Below are positions 7,669 through 16,966 of a stretch of 64,000 bases of DNA, in pieces; position 1 is the stretch's first letter, and each line of letters begins with the position of its first letter. Made by a program: the position numbers and the translations under genes. This DNA comes from Pseudomonadota bacterium. Lineage in GTDB: Bacteria; Pseudomonadota; Alphaproteobacteria; Rhizobiales; Xanthobacteraceae. A model generated the notes under the pieces. That model was not told the origin of the DNA and did no database searches. It saw only the letters and a program-made list of their open reading frames with translations. The stretch covers positions 4,824 to 68,823 of the forward strand of contig JAEYAW010000039.1 of NCBI GenBank assembly GCA_023404675.1. Reading direction: 5' to 3'.

Positions 7669-9102
7669 ATGAAGATGGTTAAGAGCCTTATCCTCGGCTC
7701 GGCGGCGGGTCTCGTCGCGATGACCGGGGCCCAGGCAGCCGATCTTCCCGTCAAGGCCAAAGCGGTCGAGTACGTGAAGGTCTGCTCGCTGTACGGCGCT
7801 GGCTTCTACTACATCCCGGGCACCGACACCTGCATCAAGCTTGGCGGTTATCTGCGCGCTGACACCACCTTCAACGGTGGCGGTGCCTATAACATGCCGG
7901 CGTGGAGCGGTGGCGCTGCTTATGGCACCCGTGACCGCAGCTTCTTTCTGGCCCGTTCGCGTCTCGACTTCAACATCGATACCCGCACGGCCACGGAATA
8001 CGGCGTCGTTCGCACCTTCGCGGACGTGACGTTCAACTGGACCTCGGGTGACGGCGTCGCCGGCGGTTCGCTTGGCGTGTACTATGCCTTCGTGCAGTTC
8101 GCCGGGTTCACCATCGGTAAGGCCGTGTCGCAGTTCGATACGCCCTGGACCGGTTATCCGGGCAACAACACCTCGTTCCTGATCGGCGGCTACGACGACG
8201 TGACGGGCATCAACCAGTTGGCCTACACCGCCCAGTTCGGCAACGGTATTCAGGCATCGATCTCGGTTGAGGATCCGACCTCCTACACCCGCAACAACCT
8301 GGCCAACGCGGTCACCACCCTCGGCGTGAACAACGTCTATGGCGGCTTCGTTGCTCCGGACATCGTCGGTCACGTTCGTATCGATCAGGCCTGGGGTCTC
8401 TTCCAGGTGTCGGCTGCGGCCCACAACATCCACAGCCTGTACTACGGTGCGACCGAGCTGACCGGTCATCCGAGCGACAAGTGGGGCTTCGCGGTTCAGG
8501 GTGCCCTGTCGCTGAAGAACCTGCCGACCGGACCGGGTGACTCGATCAACATCACCGGTACCTACGCGCAGGGCGCAAGCCGCTATGTGTTCGGTGGTGT
8601 GTCGGGCTCCGGCAGCTACTTCATGTTCGGCAGCAGCGGCGCGCCTGGCGCCTACCAGAGCCTTGCCTTCGGCAACGCGGTGGACGGCGTCTATGGTGTG
8701 GGCACGGGCATCGAAACGATCACCACCTACGGTGTTCGCGGCGCCTTCAACCACAACTTCGACCCCTACTGGTCGGCGTCTCTGTTCGGTTCGTGGGCCA
8801 AGGCTGAGTACAGCAGCAACGCCAAGGCGCTGTATTGCGGTGCTTATGCCGGTATCGCGGCTGGTCAGGGCGTGAGCTACACCTGTAACCCGGACTTCCA
8901 GATTGCCCAGCTCGGCGGCGTTCTCCGCTGGACCCCGGTCAAGGGCTTGGCGTTCTCGGGCGAAGTCATGTACACGTGGCTCGACACCGGCTTCTCCGGC
9001 ACGGCGACCCTTTCGCCGGGCGGTTTCAAGCCGACCGCGACCTACGAGTTCAAGGATCAGGGAACGCTCTCGGGCATCCTGCGCGTCAACCGCGTGTTCT
9101 GA
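7669..9102 (+). CDS. Major outer-membrane porin, Omp2/Porin_2 family
   Basis: A 477-residue trimeric beta-barrel porin for passive diffusion of small solutes. The signal peptide is residues 1-23, cleaved after AQA before ADLPVKAKA, a start shared by rhizobial and Brucella Omp2-type porins. Family marks include CSLYGAGFYYIPGTDTCIKLGGYLRAD near the mature N-terminus with its cysteine pair (about residues 38 and 52), alternating aromatic/small strands, and a C-terminal ILRVNRVF ending in the phenylalanine needed for barrel assembly. Codon use is highly biased, consistent with high expression. It has a strong GGAGG ribosome-binding site, a structured leader and its own terminator, so it is a single-gene unit. 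Confidence 0.96.
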   Translation: MKMVKSLILGSAAGLVAMTGAQAADLPVKAKAVEYVKVCSLYGAGFYYIPGTDTCIKLGGYLRADTTFNGGGAYNMPAWSGGAAYGTRDRSFFLARSRLDFNIDTRTATEYGVVRTFADVTFNWTSGDGVAGGSLGVYYAFVQFAGFTIGKAVSQFDTPWTGYPGNNTSFLIGGYDDVTGINQLAYTAQFGNGIQASISVEDPTSYTRNNLANAVTTLGVNNVYGGFVAPDIVGHVRIDQAWGLFQVSAAAHNIHSLYYGATELTGHPSDKWGFAVQGALSLKNLPTGPGDSINITGTYAQGASRYVFGGVSGSGSYFMFGSSGAPGAYQSLAFGNAVDGVYGVGTGIETITTYGVRGAFNHNFDPYWSASLFGSWAKAEYSSNAKALYCGAYAGIAAGQGVSYTCNPDFQIAQLGGVLRWTPVKGLAFSGEVMYTWLDTGFSGTATLSPGGFKPTATYEFKDQGTLSGILRVNRVF

Positions 9103-9126
9103 TCTGACCTCGTCTATCGGACTTAC

Positions 9127-9159
9127 GAACCCCGGCGTTTTCGCCGGGGTTCTTTTTTT
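9127..9159 (+). terminator. Rho-independent terminator of the porin gene
   Basis: GAACCCCGGCG at 9127-9137 pairs perfectly with CGCCGGGGTTC at 9142-9152 around a TTTT loop and is followed by seven T. It is the clearest terminator in the window, 24 bases after the porin stop. Confidence 0.95.
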
Positions 9160-9724
9160 CACTGAATGCTTTTTGACCGCATGACTGGCTCGCCCGGTCC
9201 GGACTGTGGACCAGCTGCGTAGCGCTCCGTCAGGCAGTCAGACGGTTTTTCCCCCGGGGGCGGGAACCTGATCGCCCTCGTCATCTCGCTGCCGGACGCC
9301 GTCCTGCTGTTTCAGGTCGCGCCCCAGGCTCATGTTCCTGTCCCGAGACAGCCATAGCCGGAAGGCGTGCACATCCGTGTGCTTTCCGGCAAATTCAGTC
9401 CCGGTGAAATGGCCGCTGGACTTCGCCAGGACTGAACGTCCCACCGGTCCGATGGCGCAGCGCCCCCGGGACTCCGGCGGCGACTTCTCCGCGTCGTTCG
9501 CCGTTGGCAATGGTCCGGCTGCGGCGGTTGGGCAGACCGCAAGGGAAGGGGCGCGTCTCGCGCGATAATGCGGTTCAACGGGGCGCGGCGATCATCTGGC
9601 TGATCGGGACCAGTGGACAGCTGGCGAAAGTTCGCCGGACACAGCTCCGCGCGTGTCAATCAGGGGAGTTTCGACTTGACCACGGCGCTTGATATTACTC
9701 CGCTTCGAGGCGAAGGCGCGGCGC
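9160..9724. other. Intergenic region without convincing gene
   Basis: About 565 bases between the porin terminator and the gltA terminator. Overlapping open frames occur on both strands (for example 9238-9510 minus, 90 codons; 9332-9568 plus), but none has a recognisable domain, a good ribosome-binding site or a consistent coding bias. It may be decayed coding sequence. Confidence 0.45.
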
Positions 9725-9757
9725 AAAATAAAACGGCCGGGGCGGGCCCGGCCGTTT
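9725..9757 (-). terminator. Terminator of gltA
   Basis: AAACGGCCGGG at 9731-9741 and CCCGGCCGTTT at 9747-9757 form an 11-bp stem with a five-base loop. On the minus strand it lies 48 bases after the gltA stop and is followed by TATTTTGC, a modest T-rich tail. Confidence 0.75.
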
Positions 9758-9804
9758 CAGAATATCGATAACGCCAATCCAGAATATCTCCAGAAGAGGC
9801 AGGA

Positions 9805-11109
9805 TCAGCCGCGCTTGGCGATTTCCACATAGTCGCGGGCGGTCGCGCCGGTGAAAAGCTGACGCGGCCGGCCGATCTTCTGCTGCGGGTCCTCGATCAT
9901 TTCGCTCCACTGGCTGATCCAGCCGACGGTGCGGGCGACCGCGAACAGCACCGTGAACATCGAGGTCGGGAAACCCATCGCCTTCAGGGTGATGCCTGAA
10001 TAGAAGTCGACGTTCGGGTACAGCTTGCGGTCGATGAAGTAAGGATCGCTCAGCGCGATCTTCTCCAGCTCCATCGCGACCTTCAGCAGCGGGTCGTCGC
10101 CGTGGCCGGTCTCCTTGAGCACCGCGTGACACATCTTCTGCATCATCTTCGCGCGCGGATCGTAGTTCTTGTAGACGCGGTGACCGAAGCCCATCAGCCG
10201 GACCGACGAGTTCTTGTCCTTCACCTTGGCGATGAAGTCAGGAATGTGATCGACCGTGCCGATCTCTGCGAGCATGGCGAGCGCCGCCTCGTTCGCGCCG
10301 CCGTGCGCCGGGCCCCACAGGCAGGCGATGCCGGCCGCGATGCAGGCGAACGGGTTGGCGCCCGACGAGCCGGCGATACGCACCGTCGAGGTCGAGGCGT
10401 TCTGCTCATGGTCGGCGTGCAGGATGAAGATCTTGTCCAGCGCATCCGCGAGCACCGGGTTGACCTTGTAGTCCTCGCAGGGAACGCCGAAGCACATCTG
10501 CAGGAAGTTGGCGGCGAAGCCAAGCTCGTTCTTCGGATACATGAAGGGCTGGCCGACCGTGTACTTGTAGGCCATCGCCGCCAGCGTCGGAATCTTCGCG
10601 ATCATCCGCATCGAGGCGATCATGCGCTGCTGCGGATCGTTGATGTCGGTGGAGTCGTGATAGAAGGCGGCGAGCGCGCCGACCGAGGCCACCATCACCG
10701 CCATCGGATGCGCGTCGCGGCGGAACCCCTGGAAGAAGCGCGTCATCTGGTCGTGGACCATCGTGTGATAGGTCACGCGCTGGACGAAGTCGGCCTTCTG
10801 TGCGGCGGTCGGAAGCTCACCGTAAAGCAGGAGATAGCAGGTCTCGAGGAAGTCGCCCTTCTCGGCGAGTTGTTCGATCGGATAGCCGCGATAAAGCAGG
10901 ACACCTTCGTCGCCGTCGATATAGGTGATCTTGGATTCGCAGCTGGCGGTCGATGTGAACCCCGGATCGTAAGTAAACATACCGGACTGCGCGTAGAGCT
11001 TGCTGATGTCGATGACATCGGGGCCGATCGTGCCGCTCTTGATGGGAAAATCGTAACTCTTGTCGCCCACCGTCAGCGTTGCGGTTTTGGTGTTGGTTTT
11101 TGCGTCCAT
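9805..11109 (-). CDS. gltA: Citrate synthase (type II)
   Basis: Condenses acetyl-CoA and oxaloacetate to citrate, entry to the TCA cycle. The 434 residues match the hexameric proteobacterial type. Catalytic segments are visible: the HADHEQN region, the first active-site histidine in WGPAHGGANEA, the second in GFGHRVYKNYDPRA, and the aspartate in PNVDFYSG. The N-terminal small beta domain (TLTVGDKSYDFPIKSGTIGP) is typical of NADH-regulated Gram-negative forms. It lies 145 bases downstream of gltX on the same strand, with its own terminator, so co-transcription with gltX is possible. Confidence 0.98.
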   Translation of the reverse strand: MDAKTNTKTATLTVGDKSYDFPIKSGTIGPDVIDISKLYAQSGMFTYDPGFTSTASCESKITYIDGDEGVLLYRGYPIEQLAEKGDFLETCYLLLYGELPTAAQKADFVQRVTYHTMVHDQMTRFFQGFRRDAHPMAVMVASVGALAAFYHDSTDINDPQQRMIASMRMIAKIPTLAAMAYKYTVGQPFMYPKNELGFAANFLQMCFGVPCEDYKVNPVLADALDKIFILHADHEQNASTSTVRIAGSSGANPFACIAAGIACLWGPAHGGANEAALAMLAEIGTVDHIPDFIAKVKDKNSSVRLMGFGHRVYKNYDPRAKMMQKMCHAVLKETGHGDDPLLKVAMELEKIALSDPYFIDRKLYPNVDFYSGITLKAMGFPTSMFTVLFAVARTVGWISQWSEMIEDPQQKIGRPRQLFTGATARDYVEIAKRG

Positions 11110-11254
11110 CGTATGATCCCCGATGACAGGTTGAAGGAGGGCAGCCGACGCGATCGCCGGGAGGGCGAGGGCGCGCCAGGCAGTCCGGTAGCGCCGCGCA
11201 GATGCGTATCGTATTGCTCAGTGCACCGCAAGGCGGCAGCTTTTGTCTGATATG

Positions 11255-12679
11255 TCAGCTGGATGACTGATCGGCGAGCCGGCCGAGCGTCTCCTCCCGC
11301 CCGAGAGCCGCGATCACGTCGAAAATGCCGGGGGAGGTGGTTTTGCCTGTCAGCGCGGCGCGCAGGGGCTGGGCCACGTTCCCGAGCTTGAGGCCGGAGC
11401 TTTCCGCGAATGCACGGACGGCGGCTTCCACCGACGCGTCGGTCCATGGGTCGACGGCGCTCAGCCCGTCATACAGGCGTGCGATGGTGGCGCGTGCGTC
11501 CGGCGTCAGCAGGGCGGCGGCCTTGGCGTCGAGCGCCAGCGGCCGGGCGGCGAAAATAAACCCGGCGCTGTCGGCGAGTTCGACCAGTGTCTTGGCCCGC
11601 TCCTTCAGTCCCGCCATGGCGCGCAGCAGTTGTGCCCGCGTCCGCTCGTTCAGCACGGCTTTCAGCCTGTCGCCGCCGGGGATGTAAGGCAGCACGCCTT
11701 CCAGCGCGGTCACGAGGGATTGATCGTCGCTGTGACGGATGTAATGGCCGTTCAGGTTTTCCAGCTTGGCGAAATCGAACCGCGCGGCCGAGCGGCCGAC
11801 CTGCGGCAGGTCGAACAGCCGGATCATCTCGTCGGTGGTGAAGATCTCCTGATCGCCGTGGCTCCAGCCGAGCCGGACCAGATAGTTGCGCAGGGCGGCC
11901 GGCAGGTAACCCATCGCGCGGTAGGCATCGACGCCAAGCGCGCCGTGGCGCTTGGACAGCTTCGATCCGTCCGGTCCGTGGATCAGCGGGATGTGCGCCA
12001 TGTTCGGGACGTTCCAGCCGAGCGCCTCGTAGATCTGCTTCTGGCGGGCGGCGTTGGTCAGGTGGTCGTCGCCCCGGATGATATGGGTGATGTCCATGTC
12101 GTGGTCGTCCACCACGACCGCCAGCATGTAGGTCGGGGTGCCGTCCGAGCGTAGCAGCACCAGATCGTCGAGGTTCTCGTTCTGCCAGACGACGCGGCCC
12201 TGCACCTCGTCCTCGATCACCGTCTCGCCGGTCAGCGGGGCCTTGAGGCGGATCACCGGAGCGACGCCCGCCGGGGCTTCGGAGGGATCGCGGTCACGCC
12301 ACAGCCCGTTGTAGAGGCGGGTGCGGCCCTCGGCGCGCGCCTTCTCGCGCATGGCTGCCAGTTCCTCCGGCGTGGCGTAGCAGCGATAGGCGCGGCCCTG
12401 CGCCAGCAACTGCTCGGCGACCTCGCGGTGGCGGGCGGCGCGCGAGAACTGGTAGACGACGTCGCCGTCCCACGTCAGTCCGAGCCAGGTCAGGCCGTCC
12501 AGAATGGCGTCGATGGCCTCCTTCGTGGAGCGTTCCCGGTCGGTGTCCTCGATCCGCAGCAGCATCTTGCCGCCCCGGCCCCGCGCATACAGCCACGAAA
12601 ACAGTGCCGTGCGGGCCCCTCCGATGTGCAGAAATCCGGTCGGGGAGGGAGCAAAGCGGGTGACGACGGGCTGGGTCAT
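11255..12679 (-). CDS. gltX: Glutamyl-tRNA synthetase
   Basis: Class I aminoacyl-tRNA synthetase charging tRNA-Glu, 474 residues. The HIGH motif appears as PSPTGFLHIGGARTALF near residues 11-27 and the KMSKS loop as GSKLSKRHG near 240. The C-terminal anticodon-binding region (AALREE-type helices, GKTTSPGIFDVIAALGREETL) is present. Many alphaproteobacteria have two GluRS-like enzymes and lack asparaginyl/glutaminyl direct routes, but here a glutaminyl-tRNA synthetase gene is divergent at 12940, so charging of both amino acids is direct at least in part. The start codon follows AGGAG on the minus strand. Confidence 0.97.
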   Translation of the reverse strand: MTQPVVTRFAPSPTGFLHIGGARTALFSWLYARGRGGKMLLRIEDTDRERSTKEAIDAILDGLTWLGLTWDGDVVYQFSRAARHREVAEQLLAQGRAYRCYATPEELAAMREKARAEGRTRLYNGLWRDRDPSEAPAGVAPVIRLKAPLTGETVIEDEVQGRVVWQNENLDDLVLLRSDGTPTYMLAVVVDDHDMDITHIIRGDDHLTNAARQKQIYEALGWNVPNMAHIPLIHGPDGSKLSKRHGALGVDAYRAMGYLPAALRNYLVRLGWSHGDQEIFTTDEMIRLFDLPQVGRSAARFDFAKLENLNGHYIRHSDDQSLVTALEGVLPYIPGGDRLKAVLNERTRAQLLRAMAGLKERAKTLVELADSAGFIFAARPLALDAKAAALLTPDARATIARLYDGLSAVDPWTDASVEAAVRAFAESSGLKLGNVAQPLRAALTGKTTSPGIFDVIAALGREETLGRLADQSSS

Positions 12680-12939
12680 GATCGGGTGGTCTTTTCAGGA
12701 GAAGTCGGCGCAAACGGGGGAGCGCGTGTATAGCAGGAACGGGCGGCAACTGAAGCCTTTTACACAAACGGCCGGGCTTGGCGGCGGTTTCGGGATTTGG
12801 CAGGAGAGCAGTTCGGCCCCCGCTGAAACGCCGAGCGGTTCAGGGTTCTGATTTGACGCGTTTTCTTTACGCGAACGGGTCTCCATGTCGCTCGAAAACG
12901 CTATAAGACCTTGGGAATCGAAGTCAGGGATATTCAGGA

Positions 12940-14619
12940 ATGACGGCAGAGAGTACAGAGATCGAGGCCGGTCGCGATTTCATCCGCGACGTCGTGCAGG
13001 CCGATCTCGACGCGGGGCGGCACTCGCGCATCGTGACCCGGTTCCCGCCTGAGCCGAACGGCTATCTGCATATCGGCCACGCCAAGTCGATCGGGCTGAA
13101 TTTCGGCATCGCGCAGGAGTTCGGCGGCAAGTGCAACCTGCGCTTCGACGACACCAACCCGACCAAGGAAGAGCAGGAATATATCGACGCCATCCAGCGC
13201 GACGTGCGCTGGCTCGGCTACGAGTGGGGCGACAACCTGTTCTTCGCCTCCGACTATTTCGAACGTCTCTACGAATGGGCCGAAATCCTGATCAGGAAAG
13301 GCGACGCTTACGTCGACGACCAGACACAGGAGGAGATCCGCCTGACGCGCGGCACGCTGACGGAAGCGGGGCAGAACAGTCCGTTCCGCGACCGCAGCGT
13401 GGCGGACAATCTCGACCTGTTCCGCCGCATGCGCGCGGGCGAGTTTCCGAACGGCGCGCGCGTGCTGCGTGCGAAGATCGACATGGGCTCCGGCAACATC
13501 AACCTGCGCGATCCGGTGCTCTACCGCATCATCCATGCGAAGCATCCGCGCACCGGCGAGACGTGGAAGATCTATCCGAGTTACGATTTCGCGCACGGCC
13601 AGTCCGATGCCATCGAGGGCGTCACGCACTCGATCTGCACGCTTGAGTTCGAGGACCACCGGCCGCTCTACGAGTGGCTGCTGTCGAAGCTGCCGGTGCC
13701 GGCGGTGCCGAAGCAGTACGAGTTCGCGCGGCTCAATCTCACCTACACGCTGCTGTCCAAGCGCGTGCTGACCGAACTCGTGCGCGGCGGCCATGTCTCC
13801 GGCTGGGACGATCCGCGCATGCCGACGATGGCGGGGCTGCGGCGGCGCGGCGTGCCGCCGGAGGCGGTGCGCGATTTCATCAAGCGGATCGGCGTCGCCA
13901 AGGCCAACTCCGTGGTCGATGTCGGTATGCTGGAATTTTCGATCCGCGAAGTGCTGAACCGCACCGCGCAGCGGCGGATGGCTGTGCTGCGGCCGCTGAA
14001 GGTCGTCATCGAGAATTATCCGGAAGGGCAGAGCGAGGAGCTTGAGGCGGTCAACCATCCGGACAATCCGGCCGCAGGCGTGCGCAAGGTTTCGTTCGGC
14101 CGCGAGCTTTACATCGAGCGCGACGACTTCATGGAAGACCCGCCGAAAAAATTCTTCCGCCTGTCGCCGGGAAGGGAAGTGCGGCTGCGCTATGCGTACT
14201 TCATCACCTGCCGCGAGGTGGTGAAGGATGCGTCCGGCCAGATCGTCGAACTGCGCTGCACCTACGATCCCGCAACGCGCGGCGGCAATGCGCCGGACGG
14301 ACGAAAGGTGAAGGCGACGATCCACTGGCTGTCGGCCGAGCATTCGGTGCCGGCGGAGGTCCGGATTTACAATCAGCTGTTCACAAATCCGAGCCCCAAT
14401 GCGGCGGACTTCGTTGCCGATCTCAATCCGGAATCCCTTGAGGTTCTGCCGGGCGCGCGGGTCGAGCCCGGCGTGGCGCACAGCGGCGCGCCGGAGGCGT
14501 TGCAGTTCGAGCGGCAGGGCTATTTCACCCGCGACAAGGACTCGACGCCGGACAGGCCGGTGTTCAACCGCACCATCGGCCTGCGCGATACCTTCGCCAA
14601 GGAAGTCGCCAAGGGATAG
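12940..14619 (+). CDS. glnS: Glutaminyl-tRNA synthetase
   Basis: Charges tRNA-Gln directly with glutamine. The 559 residues match bacterial GlnRS (about 550). HIGH is in PPEPNGYLHIGHAKSI (about residues 32-47), the CNLRFDDTNP segment follows, and the KMSKS loop is TLLSKRVLTEL (about 270), the GlnRS form. The C-terminal double beta-barrel that reads the anticodon ends in FNRTIGLRDTFAKEVAKG. It is divergent from gltX across 260 bases and followed 84 bases later by the ComEC-like gene. GlnRS is widespread but not universal in alphaproteobacteria; whether gatCAB is also present cannot be seen here. Confidence 0.97.
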   Translation: MTAESTEIEAGRDFIRDVVQADLDAGRHSRIVTRFPPEPNGYLHIGHAKSIGLNFGIAQEFGGKCNLRFDDTNPTKEEQEYIDAIQRDVRWLGYEWGDNLFFASDYFERLYEWAEILIRKGDAYVDDQTQEEIRLTRGTLTEAGQNSPFRDRSVADNLDLFRRMRAGEFPNGARVLRAKIDMGSGNINLRDPVLYRIIHAKHPRTGETWKIYPSYDFAHGQSDAIEGVTHSICTLEFEDHRPLYEWLLSKLPVPAVPKQYEFARLNLTYTLLSKRVLTELVRGGHVSGWDDPRMPTMAGLRRRGVPPEAVRDFIKRIGVAKANSVVDVGMLEFSIREVLNRTAQRRMAVLRPLKVVIENYPEGQSEELEAVNHPDNPAAGVRKVSFGRELYIERDDFMEDPPKKFFRLSPGREVRLRYAYFITCREVVKDASGQIVELRCTYDPATRGGNAPDGRKVKATIHWLSAEHSVPAEVRIYNQLFTNPSPNAADFVADLNPESLEVLPGARVEPGVAHSGAPEALQFERQGYFTRDKDSTPDRPVFNRTIGLRDTFAKEVAKG

Positions 14620-14703
14620 CCGCTTTCCTCTGCCCCGCGCCGTTCGGGCCTGACAATCGCCCGCGTTTCGATAAGATCGACGCCGGGCGGAGCGGGGGCG
14701 GCC

Positions 14704-16956
14704 GTGGCGGACTGGGGCAGGCAACAGGGCAGGACATGGGCGCGGGCGCTCACATGGCCGCGCGGCGTTGCCGCAACCGCCGCCGTGCGATGGCCGTGGC
14801 TTGCCGATACCGGAGAGGCGTTTCGCGCCCGTCTCAACGCCCTGATCGCGGCGGAGGCCGCGCAGGCGCAACTGCTGCCATGGCTCGCGATCGCGTTCGG
14901 CGTCGGCATCGCGCTGTATTTCACCGCCGACAACGAGCCGTCGATGCCGGCCGCCGTGGCAGTTGCGCTGCTGCTCGGCGGCGGCGCCATTGCGGCGCGG
15001 CGGCACCGCGCCTTCGTCCCGGCCATTCTGCTGGCGGTGGTGGCGAGCGGCTTCGCGGTGCCGGTGCTAAAGGCAATGCACGTCGCGCACCCCGTGCTGG
15101 AGCGGCCGTTGTCCGGCGTCCGTCTCGCGGGCTTCGTCGAGACGCGCGAGGAGCGCGAGCGGTCGGATCGCTTCGTGCTGCGCGTGGAGCGGTTCGAGAC
15201 GCCGCGCGCCGGTCCAACCATGGAGCGCGTCCGGCTCTCGGTGCGCAAGGGCACCGCGCCCGAGGTCGGCAGCTTCGTCGCGCTGACCGCGCGGCTGACA
15301 CCGCCGCTCGCGCCGTTGCGGCCCGGCGGCTATGATTTCGCGCGCGATCTTTATTTTCAGGGCATCGGCGCGTCCGGCTTCGTGCTCGGACGCATTCACG
15401 ACGAGAGCCCGCCCGTCGCGGCCGGATGGGCCCTGCGCTATGCGGCGGCGATGCAGGCGATGCGCGACGGCATCGACGCGCGCATCCGCGCGCAGTTGTC
15501 CGGCGACGCGCGCGCCATCGCCACCGCGCTGCTGACCGGGCGGCGTGACGCGATCACGACGCCGGTGAACGATGCAATGTTCGTGTCCGGGCTCGGCCAT
15601 ATCCTGTCCATCTCCGGCTACCACATGGCGGTGGTGGCGGGCGTCGTGTTCTTCGCGGTGCGCGGACTGCTTGCGCTGGTACCGGCACTCACCGCGACGT
15701 TCCCCATCAAGAAATGGGCGGCGTGCGCAGCGTTGCTCGCCGCCACGTTCTATCTGCTGCTGTCCGGTGCGGAGGTCGCCACGCGCCGCTCCTATCTGAT
15801 GACGGCTGTGGTGCTGCTGGCGGTGATGGTGGACCGCCGCGCGGTGACGGTGCGCACGCTGGCGGTGGCGGCGCTTGTGGTGCTGGCGCTCGCGCCCGAA
15901 GCGCTGGTGCATCCGAGTTTCCAGATGTCGTTCGCCGCCACGCTTGGCCTCGTGACGCTGGTGCAGTTCGGGATGCCGCGCCTGTTCGCCTCGCCCGACA
16001 ATTCGCTGGCGGCGCGCGCGGCGCTGTGGGGAGGACGCGAGATCGCCGTGCTGCTGCTGGCCTCGCTGGTCGCGGGTCTCGCGACCATGCCGTTCGCCGC
16101 CTATCACTTCCACCGGCTCGCGCCGTACGGGCTGCTGGCCAATCTCGCGGCGATGCCGGTGGTGTCCGGCGTGGTCATGCCGGCGGGGCTGCTGGGTCTC
16201 GCCGCGATCCCGTTCGGATTCGACGGCTTCTTCTGGTGGCTGATGAATCTCGGCATCGGCTGGATGATCGCGGTGGCGCAGTGGGTCGCGGCTCTGCCCG
16301 GCGCGGTCGGGCGGGTGCCGGCATTCGGCACTGGCGCATTGCTGCTGATGACCGCGGGCATTGTGCTGCTCGGTCTGCTGCGCACGCCGTTGCGCTGGAT
16401 CGGCGCGGTTTCCGTCGCGGGCGGCGTTGCCGTCGCCGTGCTGACGCCGCAGCCGGATGTTCTGATCGCTGGCGATGGCACGGCGGTCGCGGTGCGTGGC
16501 CGCGACGGGCGGTTCAGCCTGATGCGCACAGGCGGCGACACGTTCGTCGCGCGCGAATGGCTTGCCGCCGATGCCGATGCGCGCGGCGCTGACGATCCGT
16601 CATTGACCTCGGGTGTCTCGTGCGACGAGCTCGGCTGTGTCGCGCCGGATGCGAAGGGCCGCCTGGTTGCGCTGTCGCTGCACCCGTCCGCCTTCGTCGA
16701 TGATTGCGCGCGCACGCATCTGATCGTGACGACGGGACAGCCGCCGGGCGACTGCGCGGCGCTGGCGTTTGATCGCGAACGGCTGGATCGGGAAGGGGCG
16801 GTTGCGCTTCATGCGGAAGGCGAGAGCTATCGCGTCACCGCCGCGCGTCCCTCATCCGCGCGGCGGCCGTGGACGGGCACCGCGCGGGACATCGTCATAG
16901 CGCCGCGCAATCCCGATGCCACGCCGGCGGACACTGTTCGCGAGGCGGACGATTAG
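14704..16956 (+). CDS. ComEC/Rec2-family membrane protein
   Basis: Related to the inner-membrane DNA channel of natural transformation; 750 residues. A soluble/DUF4131-like part at about 60-230 includes two N-terminal membrane segments and an OB-like region (RLAGFVETREERERSDRFVLRVERF). The Competence domain covers about 255-530 with the family signature SGLGHILSISGYHMAVVAG and roughly ten membrane segments. The C-terminal tail (about 560-750) sits where a beta-lactamase-like nuclease would be, but I see no HxHxDH metal motif. GTG start. It abuts the convergent methyltransferase gene by 10 bases. Transformation competence cannot be inferred from this gene alone. Confidence 0.88.
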   Translation: MADWGRQQGRTWARALTWPRGVAATAAVRWPWLADTGEAFRARLNALIAAEAAQAQLLPWLAIAFGVGIALYFTADNEPSMPAAVAVALLLGGGAIAARRHRAFVPAILLAVVASGFAVPVLKAMHVAHPVLERPLSGVRLAGFVETREERERSDRFVLRVERFETPRAGPTMERVRLSVRKGTAPEVGSFVALTARLTPPLAPLRPGGYDFARDLYFQGIGASGFVLGRIHDESPPVAAGWALRYAAAMQAMRDGIDARIRAQLSGDARAIATALLTGRRDAITTPVNDAMFVSGLGHILSISGYHMAVVAGVVFFAVRGLLALVPALTATFPIKKWAACAALLAATFYLLLSGAEVATRRSYLMTAVVLLAVMVDRRAVTVRTLAVAALVVLALAPEALVHPSFQMSFAATLGLVTLVQFGMPRLFASPDNSLAARAALWGGREIAVLLLASLVAGLATMPFAAYHFHRLAPYGLLANLAAMPVVSGVVMPAGLLGLAAIPFGFDGFFWWLMNLGIGWMIAVAQWVAALPGAVGRVPAFGTGALLLMTAGIVLLGLLRTPLRWIGAVSVAGGVAVAVLTPQPDVLIAGDGTAVAVRGRDGRFSLMRTGGDTFVAREWLAADADARGADDPSLTSGVSCDELGCVAPDAKGRLVALSLHPSAFVDDCARTHLIVTTGQPPGDCAALAFDRERLDREGAVALHAEGESYRVTAARPSSARRPWTGTARDIVIAPRNPDATPADTVREADD

Positions 16957-16966
16957 CCGGAGCGCG

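Noticed and set aside
9238..9510. 90-codon minus-strand frame after the porin terminator
   Set aside because: Overlaps other equally good frames on both strands; no recognisable domain or ribosome-binding site. May be decayed sequence.
12934..15006. 690-codon minus-strand frame over glnS
   Set aside because: Antisense shadow caused by high GC bias; glnS is unmistakable on the plus strand.
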